Counted from the stretch's first letter, positions 1 through 6,963 are shown. The stretch: DNA of 8,825 nt from JANTGF01 sp033791445 (GCA_033791445.1 JASJGS010000163.1:1-8825), one strand, 5' to 3'. The notes: generated by a model not told the origin, from the letters alone. Translations and numbers: made by a program.

Positions 1-129
1 GTACATTCCAAACCTGGAGATGCCCTAAGCGATGGTGCTCAATCTCTTTACCCGGAGGATTTTGTTCAATTGATGAGTGATCTTGATAAGATTGCCCAGG
101 CTGTTGGAAGGGAAATATTTCATCATTGA
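1..129 (+). CDS. aroF: 3-deoxy-7-phosphoheptulonate (DAHP) synthase, C-terminal end only
   Basis: Frame 1 is open from the first base to TGA at 127-129, giving 42 residues; the rest of the gene lies left of the window. The visible peptide starts VHSKPGDALSDGAQSL and ends in AQAVGREIFHH. The H-P-ALSDG-QSL pattern followed by an amphipathic helix ending in 'AVGRE' is typical of the C-terminus of the AroA-beta/KDO8P-synthase-like DAHP synthases, which condense phosphoenolpyruvate and erythrose-4-phosphate in the cytoplasm as the first step of aromatic amino acid synthesis. The protein stops right after this domain, so it lacks the C-terminal chorismate mutase domain found fused in some Bacteroidota homologues; an N-terminal regulatory domain cannot be judged. 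It is housekeeping and probably unrelated to the carbohydrate genes to the right. The family call rests on a short peptide, so the choice of symbol is less certain than the enzyme. Confidence 0.78.
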   Translation, partial: VHSKPGDALSDGAQSLYPEDFVQLMSDLDKIAQAVGREIFHH

Positions 130-232
130 AGCTTACTTTAAACTCTAAAGGCAGGAATATTATTCAAAAGAAAGCAGCCCTCCTCTTTTAAACTGTTGTA
201 AGGTCAATTCCTATTAAACCTAAGAACATTTA

Positions 233-1387
233 ATGATTCAATCTAAAATATTATTGCAGTTCGGCCTGCTCATAGCCTTTATAACCGGTTCAGGATTTAT
301 TAATGATTCAGGTCTGAATAATTTCACAAATCAAGAAAACTCAAACTCAAATACTTCAAAAGAAGATTGCATTAGAATTGGTCTATTGATTCCTGACCAA
401 CAAACTTTGTCTGCAAAACACGGGGCTGAATTAGCCATTCGAAGGGCAAATGATAAAGGAGGGTATTCTGGCAAAACTTTTAAGCTAATAACACGTTCTG
501 TTGAAGGTCCCTGGGGAGCTGGCTCAAAAGAATCAGTGAACCTTGTTTTTGAGGACGAAGTGGTTGCCATTCTGGGTTCTCTGGATGGTAGAAATGCACA
601 CCTTGCAGAACAGGTTGCCACGAAAGCACATATTGTTTTCTTATCGACCCTTGCCACCGATCCAAGCCTTTCTCAGGCATTTGTCCCCTGGTATTTCCGT
701 TGTTTGCCCAGCGACAAACAACAGGGCGAAGCTCTTTTCCATGAAATTTATGAAAAGAAATTAATGAAAAATGTAGCCACAATAGCAAGTTCAGATTATG
801 ATGCAATGCTGGCTGCCAACACATTCTCAAAAATTTTAGTAGCTGAGGGCAAGAAAGCTCCAGAACAGATTTTTTATACATCCACTTTTGAGGCTATAAA
901 GGAATTTCTAATCCTTTTAAAAACAGCAGAAATTGAATCCATTGTTTTTTTTGGTAAAGCTGACTCATCACTAAAGATCATTGAACAAATTAGAAAAAGA
1001 GAATTGCAGCAGCATATTTTTGGAAATATATCACTTCTTGAGGATGAAAGTATTCTAAGATCAGCAGGTTCTATTCTAGAAGGAGCAATAATTGTATCTC
1101 CCAATCATTATAACACCCTACAAGGTAGAAAATTCAAGCAGGATTTTATAAAGGTTTATGGATATTCTCCTGATATTGCAGCTGCATATGCATATGATGG
1201 CATGAACTTGATTCTGAAGGCCATTAGTAAAGATGGATTTGATCTTGAGAAAATCCGTGATTCACTTTCACAAATTAATTATAAGGATGGAGTTACCGGT
1301 GAAATTCATTTTGATGACAAGGGTAATCGAATGGGAAAAGTTGGCCTAATAAAGGTAAAAAATGGCAAAGCAGTAAACATTCACTAA
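233..1387 (+). CDS. Exported type 1 periplasmic binding protein (LivK-like, Peripla_BP_6 type)
   Basis: 384 residues. Residues about 5-20 form a hydrophobic signal segment (KILLQFGLLIAFITGSG) with no lipobox cysteine, so a soluble periplasmic product is likely, followed by a low-complexity Asn/Ser/Thr-rich linker (about 25-43). The rest fits the two-lobed fold of branched-chain amino acid and amide binding proteins: first strand and helix (IRIGLLIPD 47-55, then HGAELAIRRAND 63-74), the VVAILGSLDGRNAHLAEQVA segment (110-129) that usually contacts ligand, IVFLST (134-139), PWYFRCLPSDKQQGEAL (152-168), and a late helix AAAYAYDGMNLILKA. The GVTGEIHFDDKGNR segment near the end is also characteristic. 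Such proteins normally deliver a ligand to an ABC permease, but no permease or ATPase gene is visible, so an orphan receptor or sensory role is possible. The ligand is not predictable from sequence alone. ATG at 233 is chosen because the signal peptide begins there; no Shine-Dalgarno site is seen. Confidence 0.85.
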   Translation: MIQSKILLQFGLLIAFITGSGFINDSGLNNFTNQENSNSNTSKEDCIRIGLLIPDQQTLSAKHGAELAIRRANDKGGYSGKTFKLITRSVEGPWGAGSKESVNLVFEDEVVAILGSLDGRNAHLAEQVATKAHIVFLSTLATDPSLSQAFVPWYFRCLPSDKQQGEALFHEIYEKKLMKNVATIASSDYDAMLAANTFSKILVAEGKKAPEQIFYTSTFEAIKEFLILLKTAEIESIVFFGKADSSLKIIEQIRKRELQQHIFGNISLLEDESILRSAGSILEGAIIVSPNHYNTLQGRKFKQDFIKVYGYSPDIAAAYAYDGMNLILKAISKDGFDLEKIRDSLSQINYKDGVTGEIHFDDKGNRMGKVGLIKVKNGKAVNIH

Positions 1388-1462
1388 ACTCTAATTTGGT
1401 CTTAACTAATATCCTTACATGGAATTCCATTTTCTCAATATATAGATTGAAACAGGTATACC

Positions 1463-1491
1463 CTATTTCACTTTATATCGCTTTGAAATAG
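1463..1491. repeat. Inverted repeat with 8-base arms in the gap after the binding-protein gene
   Basis: CTATTTCA (1463-1470) and its exact reverse complement TGAAATAG (1484-1491) flank a 13-base loop. It lies 75 bases past the stop of the binding-protein gene. The stem is AT-rich and not followed by a T-tract, so it is a poor intrinsic terminator; a weak transcript end or a protein-binding site are both possible. Chance is also possible in DNA this AT-rich. Confidence 0.25.
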
Positions 1492-1540
1492 CTTAGCTCT
1501 AAGATATTCTTCTTCAAGCAATCACCCTGAGTAATTTCTA

Positions 1541-1569
1541 TTTACCGAAAAATGTAGAAATGCTATAAT
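1541..1569 (+). promoter_or_regulatory. Possible promoter for the four-gene glycosidase cluster
   Basis: TTTACC (1541-1546) and TATAAT (1564-1569) are separated by 17 bases, a sigma-70-like arrangement. Overlapping it, 1566-1573 reads TAATTTTA, one base away from the TAnnTTTG -7 element of Bacteroidota primary-sigma promoters. Transcription would start near 1577-1582, leaving a leader of roughly 60 bases before the ATG at 1643. The placement in the only long gap upstream of the cluster supports it, but such matches arise easily in AT-rich DNA, and no clear -33 TTTG box was found. Confidence 0.3.
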
Positions 1570-1580
1570 TTTAGCCATTT

Positions 1581-1590
1581 AATAGCTATT
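1581..1590. promoter_or_regulatory. Perfect 10-base palindrome AATAGCTATT, possible operator
   Basis: AATAGCTATT is its own reverse complement and sits just downstream of the putative -10 box, near the expected transcription start. A related half-site, ATTAGCT, follows at 1594-1600. The position would suit a repressor or a small regulator of the cluster, but this is inference; a 10-base AT-rich palindrome can occur by chance. Confidence 0.2.
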
Positions 1591-1642
1591 TTTATTAGCT
1601 TAAATACTATGCGCTTCTTCATGAAAATCAATTAAAAAAGCT

Positions 1643-2521
1643 ATGAAATTAATCTATTGGCTATTCGTTGCAATTTTTGCACTTTCCCTTTCAGGCTGTA
1701 ATCTTTCAAATAGCGATAAACAATCGGGAATTGATGATTCGAAAATGGCAACCAATGATGCTTATGCAAGTCGAAAAACAAAATCTAAAATAGATTCCTT
1801 AACGAAAGTCGGGTTTGAAATTATTGACCTGCATGCTCATTTAAAAGGGGGTCTGACTGTTGAGCAATTATTAAAGCATTCAAAAAAGACTGGTATAAAG
1901 TACGGCATTGCTGCAAACTGCGGAGTTGGATTTCCAATTCAAAACGACTCTGCACTCAGTGCTTATTACTATTCCTTAAAAATGTATCCGGTATATATAG
2001 CAATGCAGGCAGAAGGAAGAGAATGGGTAAATCTATTCTCTCCTGATTCAATTGCTATGTTTGATTATGTTTTCACCGATGCCATGACCTTTACCGATCC
2101 GAATGGTAAAAGAACCCGTTTATGGATGAATGATGAGGTTAATATTATTGATCCCGAGGTATTTATGGAGTTCTATGTTCTACAGATCGTTAAAATAATG
2201 AGTAATGAGAAAGTGAACATTTATGTTAATCCTACTTTTTTACCGGAAGTTATCAGGGATCAGTACGATGCACTCTGGACAGATAATCGAATTAATGCAG
2301 TGGCTAAAGCGCTGAAAGAAAATAATATTGCTTGTGAAATAAATGCCAGGTATATGATTCCATCTGCCTATTTTATTAAAATGGCCAAAAAGGCTGGAGT
2401 TAAGTTCACAATGGGAACCAACAATGGAGGGGCTGATCTTGGATATCTTGAATATAGCCTGGCTATGATAGATAAATGCGATCTTACTCCAGATGATTTT
2501 TGGAAACCAGAAAAAAAATAA
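1643..2521 (+). CDS. Lipoprotein resembling PHP/amidohydrolase-type metal-dependent hydrolases
   Basis: 292 residues. A lipoprotein signal is clear: hydrophobic residues 4-16, then lipobox L16-S17-G18-C19, then a polar linker to about residue 55. The mature domain opens with IIDLHAHLKGG (60-70), where H64 and H66 form the HxH pair that begins the metal site of PHP and amidohydrolase enzymes. E124 (in AEGREW), D146 and the EINAR segment (232-236) occur where such TIM-barrel-like folds place further ligands. The last expected site, usually a Gly-Ser-Asp-Ala-His type motif in PHP proteins, reads MGTNNGG (257-263), so Asp and His are replaced by Asn or Gly. It may therefore bind fewer metals or act on a different bond. 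It is first of four closely spaced genes, 12 bases before the next, ahead of two glycosidases, so an envelope role on the same glycan or its substituents is plausible. Reaction unknown; the superfamily assignment is moderate. Confidence 0.65.
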   Translation: MKLIYWLFVAIFALSLSGCNLSNSDKQSGIDDSKMATNDAYASRKTKSKIDSLTKVGFEIIDLHAHLKGGLTVEQLLKHSKKTGIKYGIAANCGVGFPIQNDSALSAYYYSLKMYPVYIAMQAEGREWVNLFSPDSIAMFDYVFTDAMTFTDPNGKRTRLWMNDEVNIIDPEVFMEFYVLQIVKIMSNEKVNIYVNPTFLPEVIRDQYDALWTDNRINAVAKALKENNIACEINARYMIPSAYFIKMAKKAGVKFTMGTNNGGADLGYLEYSLAMIDKCDLTPDDFWKPEKK

Positions 2522-2533
2522 TTTACCTCAAGT

Positions 2534-3208
2534 ATGTATTTTAGAAGAACTCTATTCAATTTTAAAATACTCTTCCTTTCACTTCTGGCCTTTTGCACAA
2601 ATAAGAATTGTGCAGTGTCGCAGGATCTTGCATTGGGACTTTTTGAAGCACATGGTGATATTGGAAACAGTGAAATAAAAGGAAATGTTCATTACAATAG
2701 TACAAGCCAGGAATATATAATTGAGGCTTCAGGCGAGAACATGTGGTTTGGTTACGACGAATTTCATTTCTTATGGAGACAAGTAAAAGGGGATTTCATT
2801 TTAAGAGCACAGGTTGAATTTATTGGCGAAGGTGTAGATGCTCACAGAAAATTGGGCTGGATGATTCGTGAAAACTTAGAGCCGGATTCTCCACATATAA
2901 ATGCCTGTGTGCATGGGGATGGCCTTACTTCCCTGCAATTCAGAAAAACAACTGGCGGAGATACAGAAGAAATTCAATCTGAAATGATAGCACCTGAAAT
3001 TATCCAACTGGAAAGAAAGGGAAATATATACATAATGAGTACAGCTCATTTTGAAAATCGAGATTTCGATACTGTAGAATATGAAATTAATATGGGAAAT
3101 GAGGTATATGTTGGACTCTACGTTTGTTCACATAACAAAGAGGTGACTGAAAAAGCGATCTTTCGTGATGTTCGAATAACATTTCCTGGCGATAAAAAAT
3201 ACAAATAA
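2534..3208 (+). CDS. Exported beta-sandwich (concanavalin-like) protein of unknown function
   Basis: 224 residues. Residues about 4-29 form a basic then hydrophobic signal sequence ending in CAVSQD; cleavage near residues 28-30 is likely. No proper lipobox exists, because C21 is preceded by Phe. The mature part is rich in alternating hydrophobic and charged strands. Notable stretches are FHFLWRQVKGDFILRAQVEF (77-96), then GEGVDAHRKLGWMIRE and VHGDGLTSLQFRKT. The pattern 'W..vkGDF.l.a.v.f' followed by 'GlMiRe' and a late 'vglyvcSHN' is that of DUF1349-like, concanavalin-type jelly-roll domains, often seen in carbohydrate-related proteins of Bacteroidota and Planctomycetes. I recall that some relatives carry an automatic 'biopolymer transporter TolR' label, which nothing here supports. 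It starts 12 bases after the previous stop and ends 13 before the laminarinase gene, so glycan binding or a glycosidase-like role is plausible but unproven. No catalytic residues can be named. Confidence 0.65.
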   Translation: MYFRRTLFNFKILFLSLLAFCTNKNCAVSQDLALGLFEAHGDIGNSEIKGNVHYNSTSQEYIIEASGENMWFGYDEFHFLWRQVKGDFILRAQVEFIGEGVDAHRKLGWMIRENLEPDSPHINACVHGDGLTSLQFRKTTGGDTEEIQSEMIAPEIIQLERKGNIYIMSTAHFENRDFDTVEYEINMGNEVYVGLYVCSHNKEVTEKAIFRDVRITFPGDKKYK

Positions 3209-3221
3209 AAGAAATAACATT

Positions 3222-4286
3222 ATGAACCTGAGAAAAGCATTGCAAATACTTTTTCTTGTCCTGTTTAGTACTGGAATATGTTCGGCCCAGAACTGGGTCT
3301 TGGAATGGGCTGATGAATTTGATAGCACAGCCATCGATACAAACAAATGGAGTTTTCAAATAGGTACTGGGGATGGTGGTCTAATTGGTTGGGGAAATAA
3401 TGAACTTCAATATTATACAGACAGAGCTGAAAATGCCCGAATTGAGGATAGTATATTAATCATTGAAGCCATCAAAGAAAGCTATGGTGGTAATTCTTCA
3501 TATACCTCGGCACGAATACGTACCAGTGGTAAGGTAGATTTTCAATTTGGAAAAATTACCGCACGTATGAAGCTACCCAAAGGGCAGGGAATCTGGCCTG
3601 CATTCTGGATGCTTCCGGAAAAAGTCAATGCTAGCTGGCCTGCAGATGGCGAAATTGACATAATGGAACTGGTCGGACATGAACCCAATACAAGTCATGG
3701 CACAATTCATTATGGAACTCCCTGGCCAAATAATCAATTCAAGGGCTGTCCTTATGTATTGCCAAATGGTGATTTTTCGGAAGACTTTCATGAATTCGCC
3801 ATTGTTTGGGAACCTAACTCTATTAAATGGTACGTAGATGAAACGCTGTTTTGTAGTTTAAATCAATATAGCGTTGCCCCTTATACATGGCCCTTTAATA
3901 GCCATCCTTTTTATATTTTATTGAACCTTGCAGTGGGTGGAAACTGGCCGGGTAATCCGGATGGTACAACTATATTTCCCCAAAGGCTGGAAGTTGATTA
4001 TATTCGCTATTTCAAGGATAGTTCCACCAGTTCTAATAATCTCATACAGGCTGAAGACAAGTTTTCTTTTAAGGTTTACCAGGACCTTCAAGCACAGAAT
4101 TTCGCAATAGAATCAGGTAAAAAGATTCAAAAAGTTAGCCTGATAAATATGTATGGGAGTACGGTTCGGGAGGAAACTCCCAATTCAACTCGACATCTTA
4201 TAAATACAGCTGGTTTAAGTCATGGGGTTTATCTTTTAAAAGCTAGCTATGAGGGAACCGATAAAATTCAAAAAATTATTTTTTAA
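3222..4286 (+). CDS. GH16 endo-beta-1,3-glucanase (laminarinase) with C-terminal T9SS-type sorting domain
   Basis: 354 residues. Signal peptide 1-22, with cleavage probably after CSA or SAQ. The GH16 domain spans about 24-266: WADEFD (29-34), NNELQYYT (59-66), SARIRTSGK (96-104), RMKLPKGQGIWPAFWMLP (115-132), and the catalytic GEIDIMELVGHEP (143-155). In the beta-bulge form ExDxxE, E144 is the expected nucleophile, D146 the assisting acid and E149 the acid/base. HGTIHYG (159-165) and LNLAVGGNWPG (234-244) complete a typical laminarinase signature. The enzyme should cut internal beta-1,3 bonds of laminarin-type glucans by a retaining mechanism. Residues about 280-354 resemble a type A T9SS sorting domain: VSLINMYGSTVREE, then INTAGLSHGVYLLKA, then a Lys/Ile-rich end KIQKIIF. 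The usual YPNP start is not kept (VYQDLQAQ). Surface attachment or secretion is therefore likely. No separate carbohydrate-binding module is present. The gene sits 17 bases before the beta-mannosidase. Confidence 0.93.
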   Translation: MNLRKALQILFLVLFSTGICSAQNWVLEWADEFDSTAIDTNKWSFQIGTGDGGLIGWGNNELQYYTDRAENARIEDSILIIEAIKESYGGNSSYTSARIRTSGKVDFQFGKITARMKLPKGQGIWPAFWMLPEKVNASWPADGEIDIMELVGHEPNTSHGTIHYGTPWPNNQFKGCPYVLPNGDFSEDFHEFAIVWEPNSIKWYVDETLFCSLNQYSVAPYTWPFNSHPFYILLNLAVGGNWPGNPDGTTIFPQRLEVDYIRYFKDSSTSSNNLIQAEDKFSFKVYQDLQAQNFAIESGKKIQKVSLINMYGSTVREETPNSTRHLINTAGLSHGVYLLKASYEGTDKIQKIIF

Positions 4287-4303
4287 CTCAAATTACAGCC
4301 ACT

Positions 4304-6889
4304 ATGCCAAGACTATTCATTTTCTTTTTTTTACTTTCTACTATTCTTTTATCTTCCTGCAGCAATGCGGATAATACTATTGATACTATGGCGATAGAAC
4401 TTAATACCAACTGGGAGTTCCGGCAAGTGGGAACTGAGGATTGGATGCCTGCACAAGTTCCTGGATCAGTGCATACTGACCTGATGAATAATGGTATAAT
4501 TGAAGATCCTTATTATAGATTAAATGAGAGAGATGTCCAATGGGTTGATAAAGAAGATTGGGAGTATAAAACCATTTTTAGTCTAGGTGGAGAATTTGCA
4601 AAGAAAGAAAAATTGGAAATCCTTTTTGAAGGGCTTGATACTCATTCTGATGTATTTCTAAACGGAGAGCAAATACTATCATCTGATAATATGTTCCGTG
4701 AATGGTTGGTGGATGTAAAAGATTTAATTAGAGAAGGTGACAATGAATTGCTAGTTTATTTTCATTCCCCTACCCGAATAGGCCTGGAAAAATATGATGC
4801 CCTGGATTACACCATACCAGTATCCGATAATGATCAGTCGCAAAATGGTGGCCTGGGTGATAAGCAAGTAAGTATTTTCTTAAGAAAAGCCGGCTATCAT
4901 TTTGGATGGGATTGGGGCCCCCGATTGGTAACCAGCGGTATATGGAAACCTATCCAACTTAGAGCATGGGATGGGGCCACAATACGTGATTTATTTGTAA
5001 AGCAGGGAACAATTGACAATAAGGTAGCATTTTTAGATGCTATATTGGAAGTTGAATCCCATTCGGAAAAAACCGCCATTGTTACTATTAATATTGATGG
5101 CAATGAGTATATATCAGAAGTCGCAGACTTAAAAATGGGAATAAATACTATTAAAATCCCTCTTGAAATTACCGAACCGGAATTATGGTGGACAAATGGC
5201 CTGGGAGAACAAAAACTATATAATATAGAAGCTAAATTAAGCCATGACAAAAAAGTTATGTCAGAGAAATCAGTTCGAACAGGGATACGAACAATAGAAG
5301 TTATCCAGGAACCCGACAGTGCTGGGAAAAGTTTTTATTTCAAAGTAAATGGTCATCCTGTTTTTATGAAGGGAGCAAACTATATACCTCAGGACATTTT
5401 TCTAAACAGGGTTTCTCCTGATCGCTATATGCATATTATTGAATCTGCTAAGAAAACAAATATGAATATGATTCGTGTTTGGGGCGGAGGAATATATGAA
5501 AAAGATATTTTCTATGAGCTATGTGATGAGAATGGTATTCTTGTTTGGCAAGATTTCATGTTTGCCTGTGCGATGTTCCCTGGAGATAAAGATTTTCTTG
5601 ACAATGTTCGACATGAGGCAATCGATAATGTAAAAAGATTAAGGAATCATCCAAGTATCGCCCTATGGTGTGGAAATAATGAGAATCTGGTTGCCTGGCA
5701 TGGCTGGGGATGGAAGCAAAGCATAAAAAGAGAGCAAGGCGAAGAAGTCGCCAACATTATCTGGAAAGCCTATGATGACCTCTTTCATCACCTACTTCCT
5801 GATGTAGTTGAAGAATATGACAACGACCGCCTTTACTGGTCATCTTCACCAAGTGCAGGCATGGGAGAACCGGAAAATTGGGTAGCCGGAGATGTTCACT
5901 ACTGGGGTGTATGGTGGGGAAAAGAACCATTTAAGAATTACAGGACTTTGATCCCCAGGTTTATGTCAGAATATGGCTTTCAATCCTTTCCTGAATTGAG
6001 CACGGTAGAAAAGTATGCAACCAAGGATGATTGGGATATTTTTTCCGAGGTAATGAAATCGCATCAGCGTTCCAGTATTGGAAATGGCACGATTACAACA
6101 TATATGGAAAGAAATTACCGGAAACCTAAAAATTTTCCTATGTTTCTATATGTTGGCCAAATCCTTCAGGCTGAAGGTATAAAAGTGGCAATGGAAGGTC
6201 ATCGTAAGCATATGCCATATTGTATGGGTTCCCTATTCTGGCAAATTGATGATTGCTGGCCGGTAGCATCCTGGTCAAGTATAGATTATTATGGAAAATG
6301 GAAAGCACAGCAGTACTTTGCGGAAAAGGCTTTCCGAGAGGTTCTGGTATCTCCAGAAACTGATGATAATAAAACCAAAATCTTTATTGTATCAGATAAA
6401 CTTGAAGACCAGTCAGCCAAATTAAAAATGGTAGCAATGGATTTTGATGGGAATAAAATATGGGAAGATCAAAAAGACGTAATTATTAAAGCGAATTCCA
6501 GTGAAATTCATTATACCATTGAAAATTCCGATCTATTTAAAGGAAAATCACCTGCTTCCTTACTTTTATATACGGCTGTTACAGGGTCTAACGAAAAGAT
6601 TATCTCTGAGAATGTTCTCTATTTCAAGCCAGTGAAAGATCTTGACTTACCAGCACCTGATCTTCAGTGGGTCATGAATAAAACAGAGGGTGGTTTTAAT
6701 ATTGTTGTTAGCGCTGATAAACTGGCTAAAAATATCTATCTAACTGCACCTGGAGTTGAAGGCTTTTTTAGTGATAACTTTTTTGATATTTTACCTGGTC
6801 AGACTGTTGAAGTTTCATTCGAAACAAAAGAACAGAATGAGAGCTTTGAGGATGTCTTACAAATTGTAAGTTTGGTAGATTCGTATTGA
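4304..6889 (+). CDS. GH2 beta-mannosidase, lipoprotein
   Basis: 861 residues, about the length usual for bacterial GH2 beta-mannosidases. A lipoprotein signal ends in lipobox L16-S17-S18-C19; the residues after Cys (SNADN) are not a clear surface-export signal, so a periplasm-facing anchor is likely. The order is a jelly-roll sugar-binding domain (about 31-220: WMPAQVPGSVHTDL 47-60, LDTHSDVFLNG 111-121, GWDWGPRLVTSGIW 201-214), an immunoglobulin-like domain (about 225-335), a TIM barrel (about 345-680) and C-terminal beta domains. In the barrel, IRVWGGGIYE (390-399) leads to WCGNNEN, where E460 is the acid/base, and FMSEYGFQSFPE, where E556 is the nucleophile. LFWQIDDCWPVASWSSIDYYG (644-664) is the typical late signature. 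Together these separate beta-mannosidases from beta-galactosidases and beta-glucuronidases of GH2. It should remove terminal non-reducing beta-mannosyl units. It is last in the cluster and is followed by a hairpin in a convergent gap. Confidence 0.94.
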   Translation: MPRLFIFFFLLSTILLSSCSNADNTIDTMAIELNTNWEFRQVGTEDWMPAQVPGSVHTDLMNNGIIEDPYYRLNERDVQWVDKEDWEYKTIFSLGGEFAKKEKLEILFEGLDTHSDVFLNGEQILSSDNMFREWLVDVKDLIREGDNELLVYFHSPTRIGLEKYDALDYTIPVSDNDQSQNGGLGDKQVSIFLRKAGYHFGWDWGPRLVTSGIWKPIQLRAWDGATIRDLFVKQGTIDNKVAFLDAILEVESHSEKTAIVTINIDGNEYISEVADLKMGINTIKIPLEITEPELWWTNGLGEQKLYNIEAKLSHDKKVMSEKSVRTGIRTIEVIQEPDSAGKSFYFKVNGHPVFMKGANYIPQDIFLNRVSPDRYMHIIESAKKTNMNMIRVWGGGIYEKDIFYELCDENGILVWQDFMFACAMFPGDKDFLDNVRHEAIDNVKRLRNHPSIALWCGNNENLVAWHGWGWKQSIKREQGEEVANIIWKAYDDLFHHLLPDVVEEYDNDRLYWSSSPSAGMGEPENWVAGDVHYWGVWWGKEPFKNYRTLIPRFMSEYGFQSFPELSTVEKYATKDDWDIFSEVMKSHQRSSIGNGTITTYMERNYRKPKNFPMFLYVGQILQAEGIKVAMEGHRKHMPYCMGSLFWQIDDCWPVASWSSIDYYGKWKAQQYFAEKAFREVLVSPETDDNKTKIFIVSDKLEDQSAKLKMVAMDFDGNKIWEDQKDVIIKANSSEIHYTIENSDLFKGKSPASLLLYTAVTGSNEKIISENVLYFKPVKDLDLPAPDLQWVMNKTEGGFNIVVSADKLAKNIYLTAPGVEGFFSDNFFDILPGQTVEVSFETKEQNESFEDVLQIVSLVDSY

Positions 6890-6927
6890 TCTAAAGTATT
6901 ACTGAATTACCTAAAAGTAGAATAATC

Positions 6928-6963
6928 CTCCCTTGCTCATAAAATACCAATGATACAGGGGAG
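6928..6963. terminator. Probable bidirectional terminator hairpin between convergent genes
   Basis: CTCCCTTG (6928-6935) pairs with CAGGGGAG (6956-6963) over eight base pairs including one G-U wobble. Inside it, TCAT (6937-6940) can pair with ATGA (6950-6953). The hairpin lies 39 bases past the beta-mannosidase stop on the plus strand and 61 bases past the stop of the minus-strand gene. TTTAATTGTTT follows it on the plus strand, and GATTATTCTACTTTT on the minus strand, both T-rich. A shared terminator is thus plausible in both directions; the T-tracts are imperfect. Confidence 0.5.

Larger units (their letters stand above)
1643..6889 (+). other. Probable four-gene operon for envelope glycan processing
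   Basis: Four same-strand genes are separated by 12, 13 and 17 bases, with no terminator-like hairpin or room for a promoter between them, while 255 bases precede the first and a hairpin follows the last. All four products have export signals: two lipoproteins (first and fourth), one probable signal-peptidase-I substrate (second), and one signal peptide plus T9SS-like tail (third). The order is putative metal hydrolase, beta-sandwich protein, GH16 laminarinase, GH2 beta-mannosidase. Co-transcription is inferred from spacing alone. No SusC/SusD transporter, sensor or regulator belongs to the unit as seen here. Confidence 0.7.

Noticed and set aside
166..189. AAAAGA (166-171) and TCTTTT (184-189) as a terminator after the DAHP synthase gene
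   Set aside because: The six-pair stem is nearly all A-T with a 12-base loop, too weak to call.
230..310. 11-base direct repeat TTAATGATTCA at 230-240 and 300-310, the first spanning the start codon of the binding-protein gene
   Set aside because: The second ATG is out of frame with the gene, and the repeat has no partner elsewhere. It is most simply chance in AT-rich DNA.
480..881. Antisense open frames opposite the binding-protein gene, and a plus-strand frame at 8030-8221 opposite the FG-GAP gene
   Set aside because: They lie wholly within well-supported genes and show no recognisable domain or signal; they are by-products of the coding frame opposite.
1621..1635. Four-codon reading frame (ATG AAA ATC AAT TAA) just before the lipoprotein gene, as a leader peptide
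   Set aside because: It is too short, has no regulatory codon run, and shows no attenuator-like hairpins.
4304..6889. Idea that the beta-mannosidase removes the mannitol end of laminarin M-chains
   Set aside because: In those chains the bond is a beta-glucosyl link to mannitol, not a beta-mannoside, so a beta-mannosidase is not expected to act on it.
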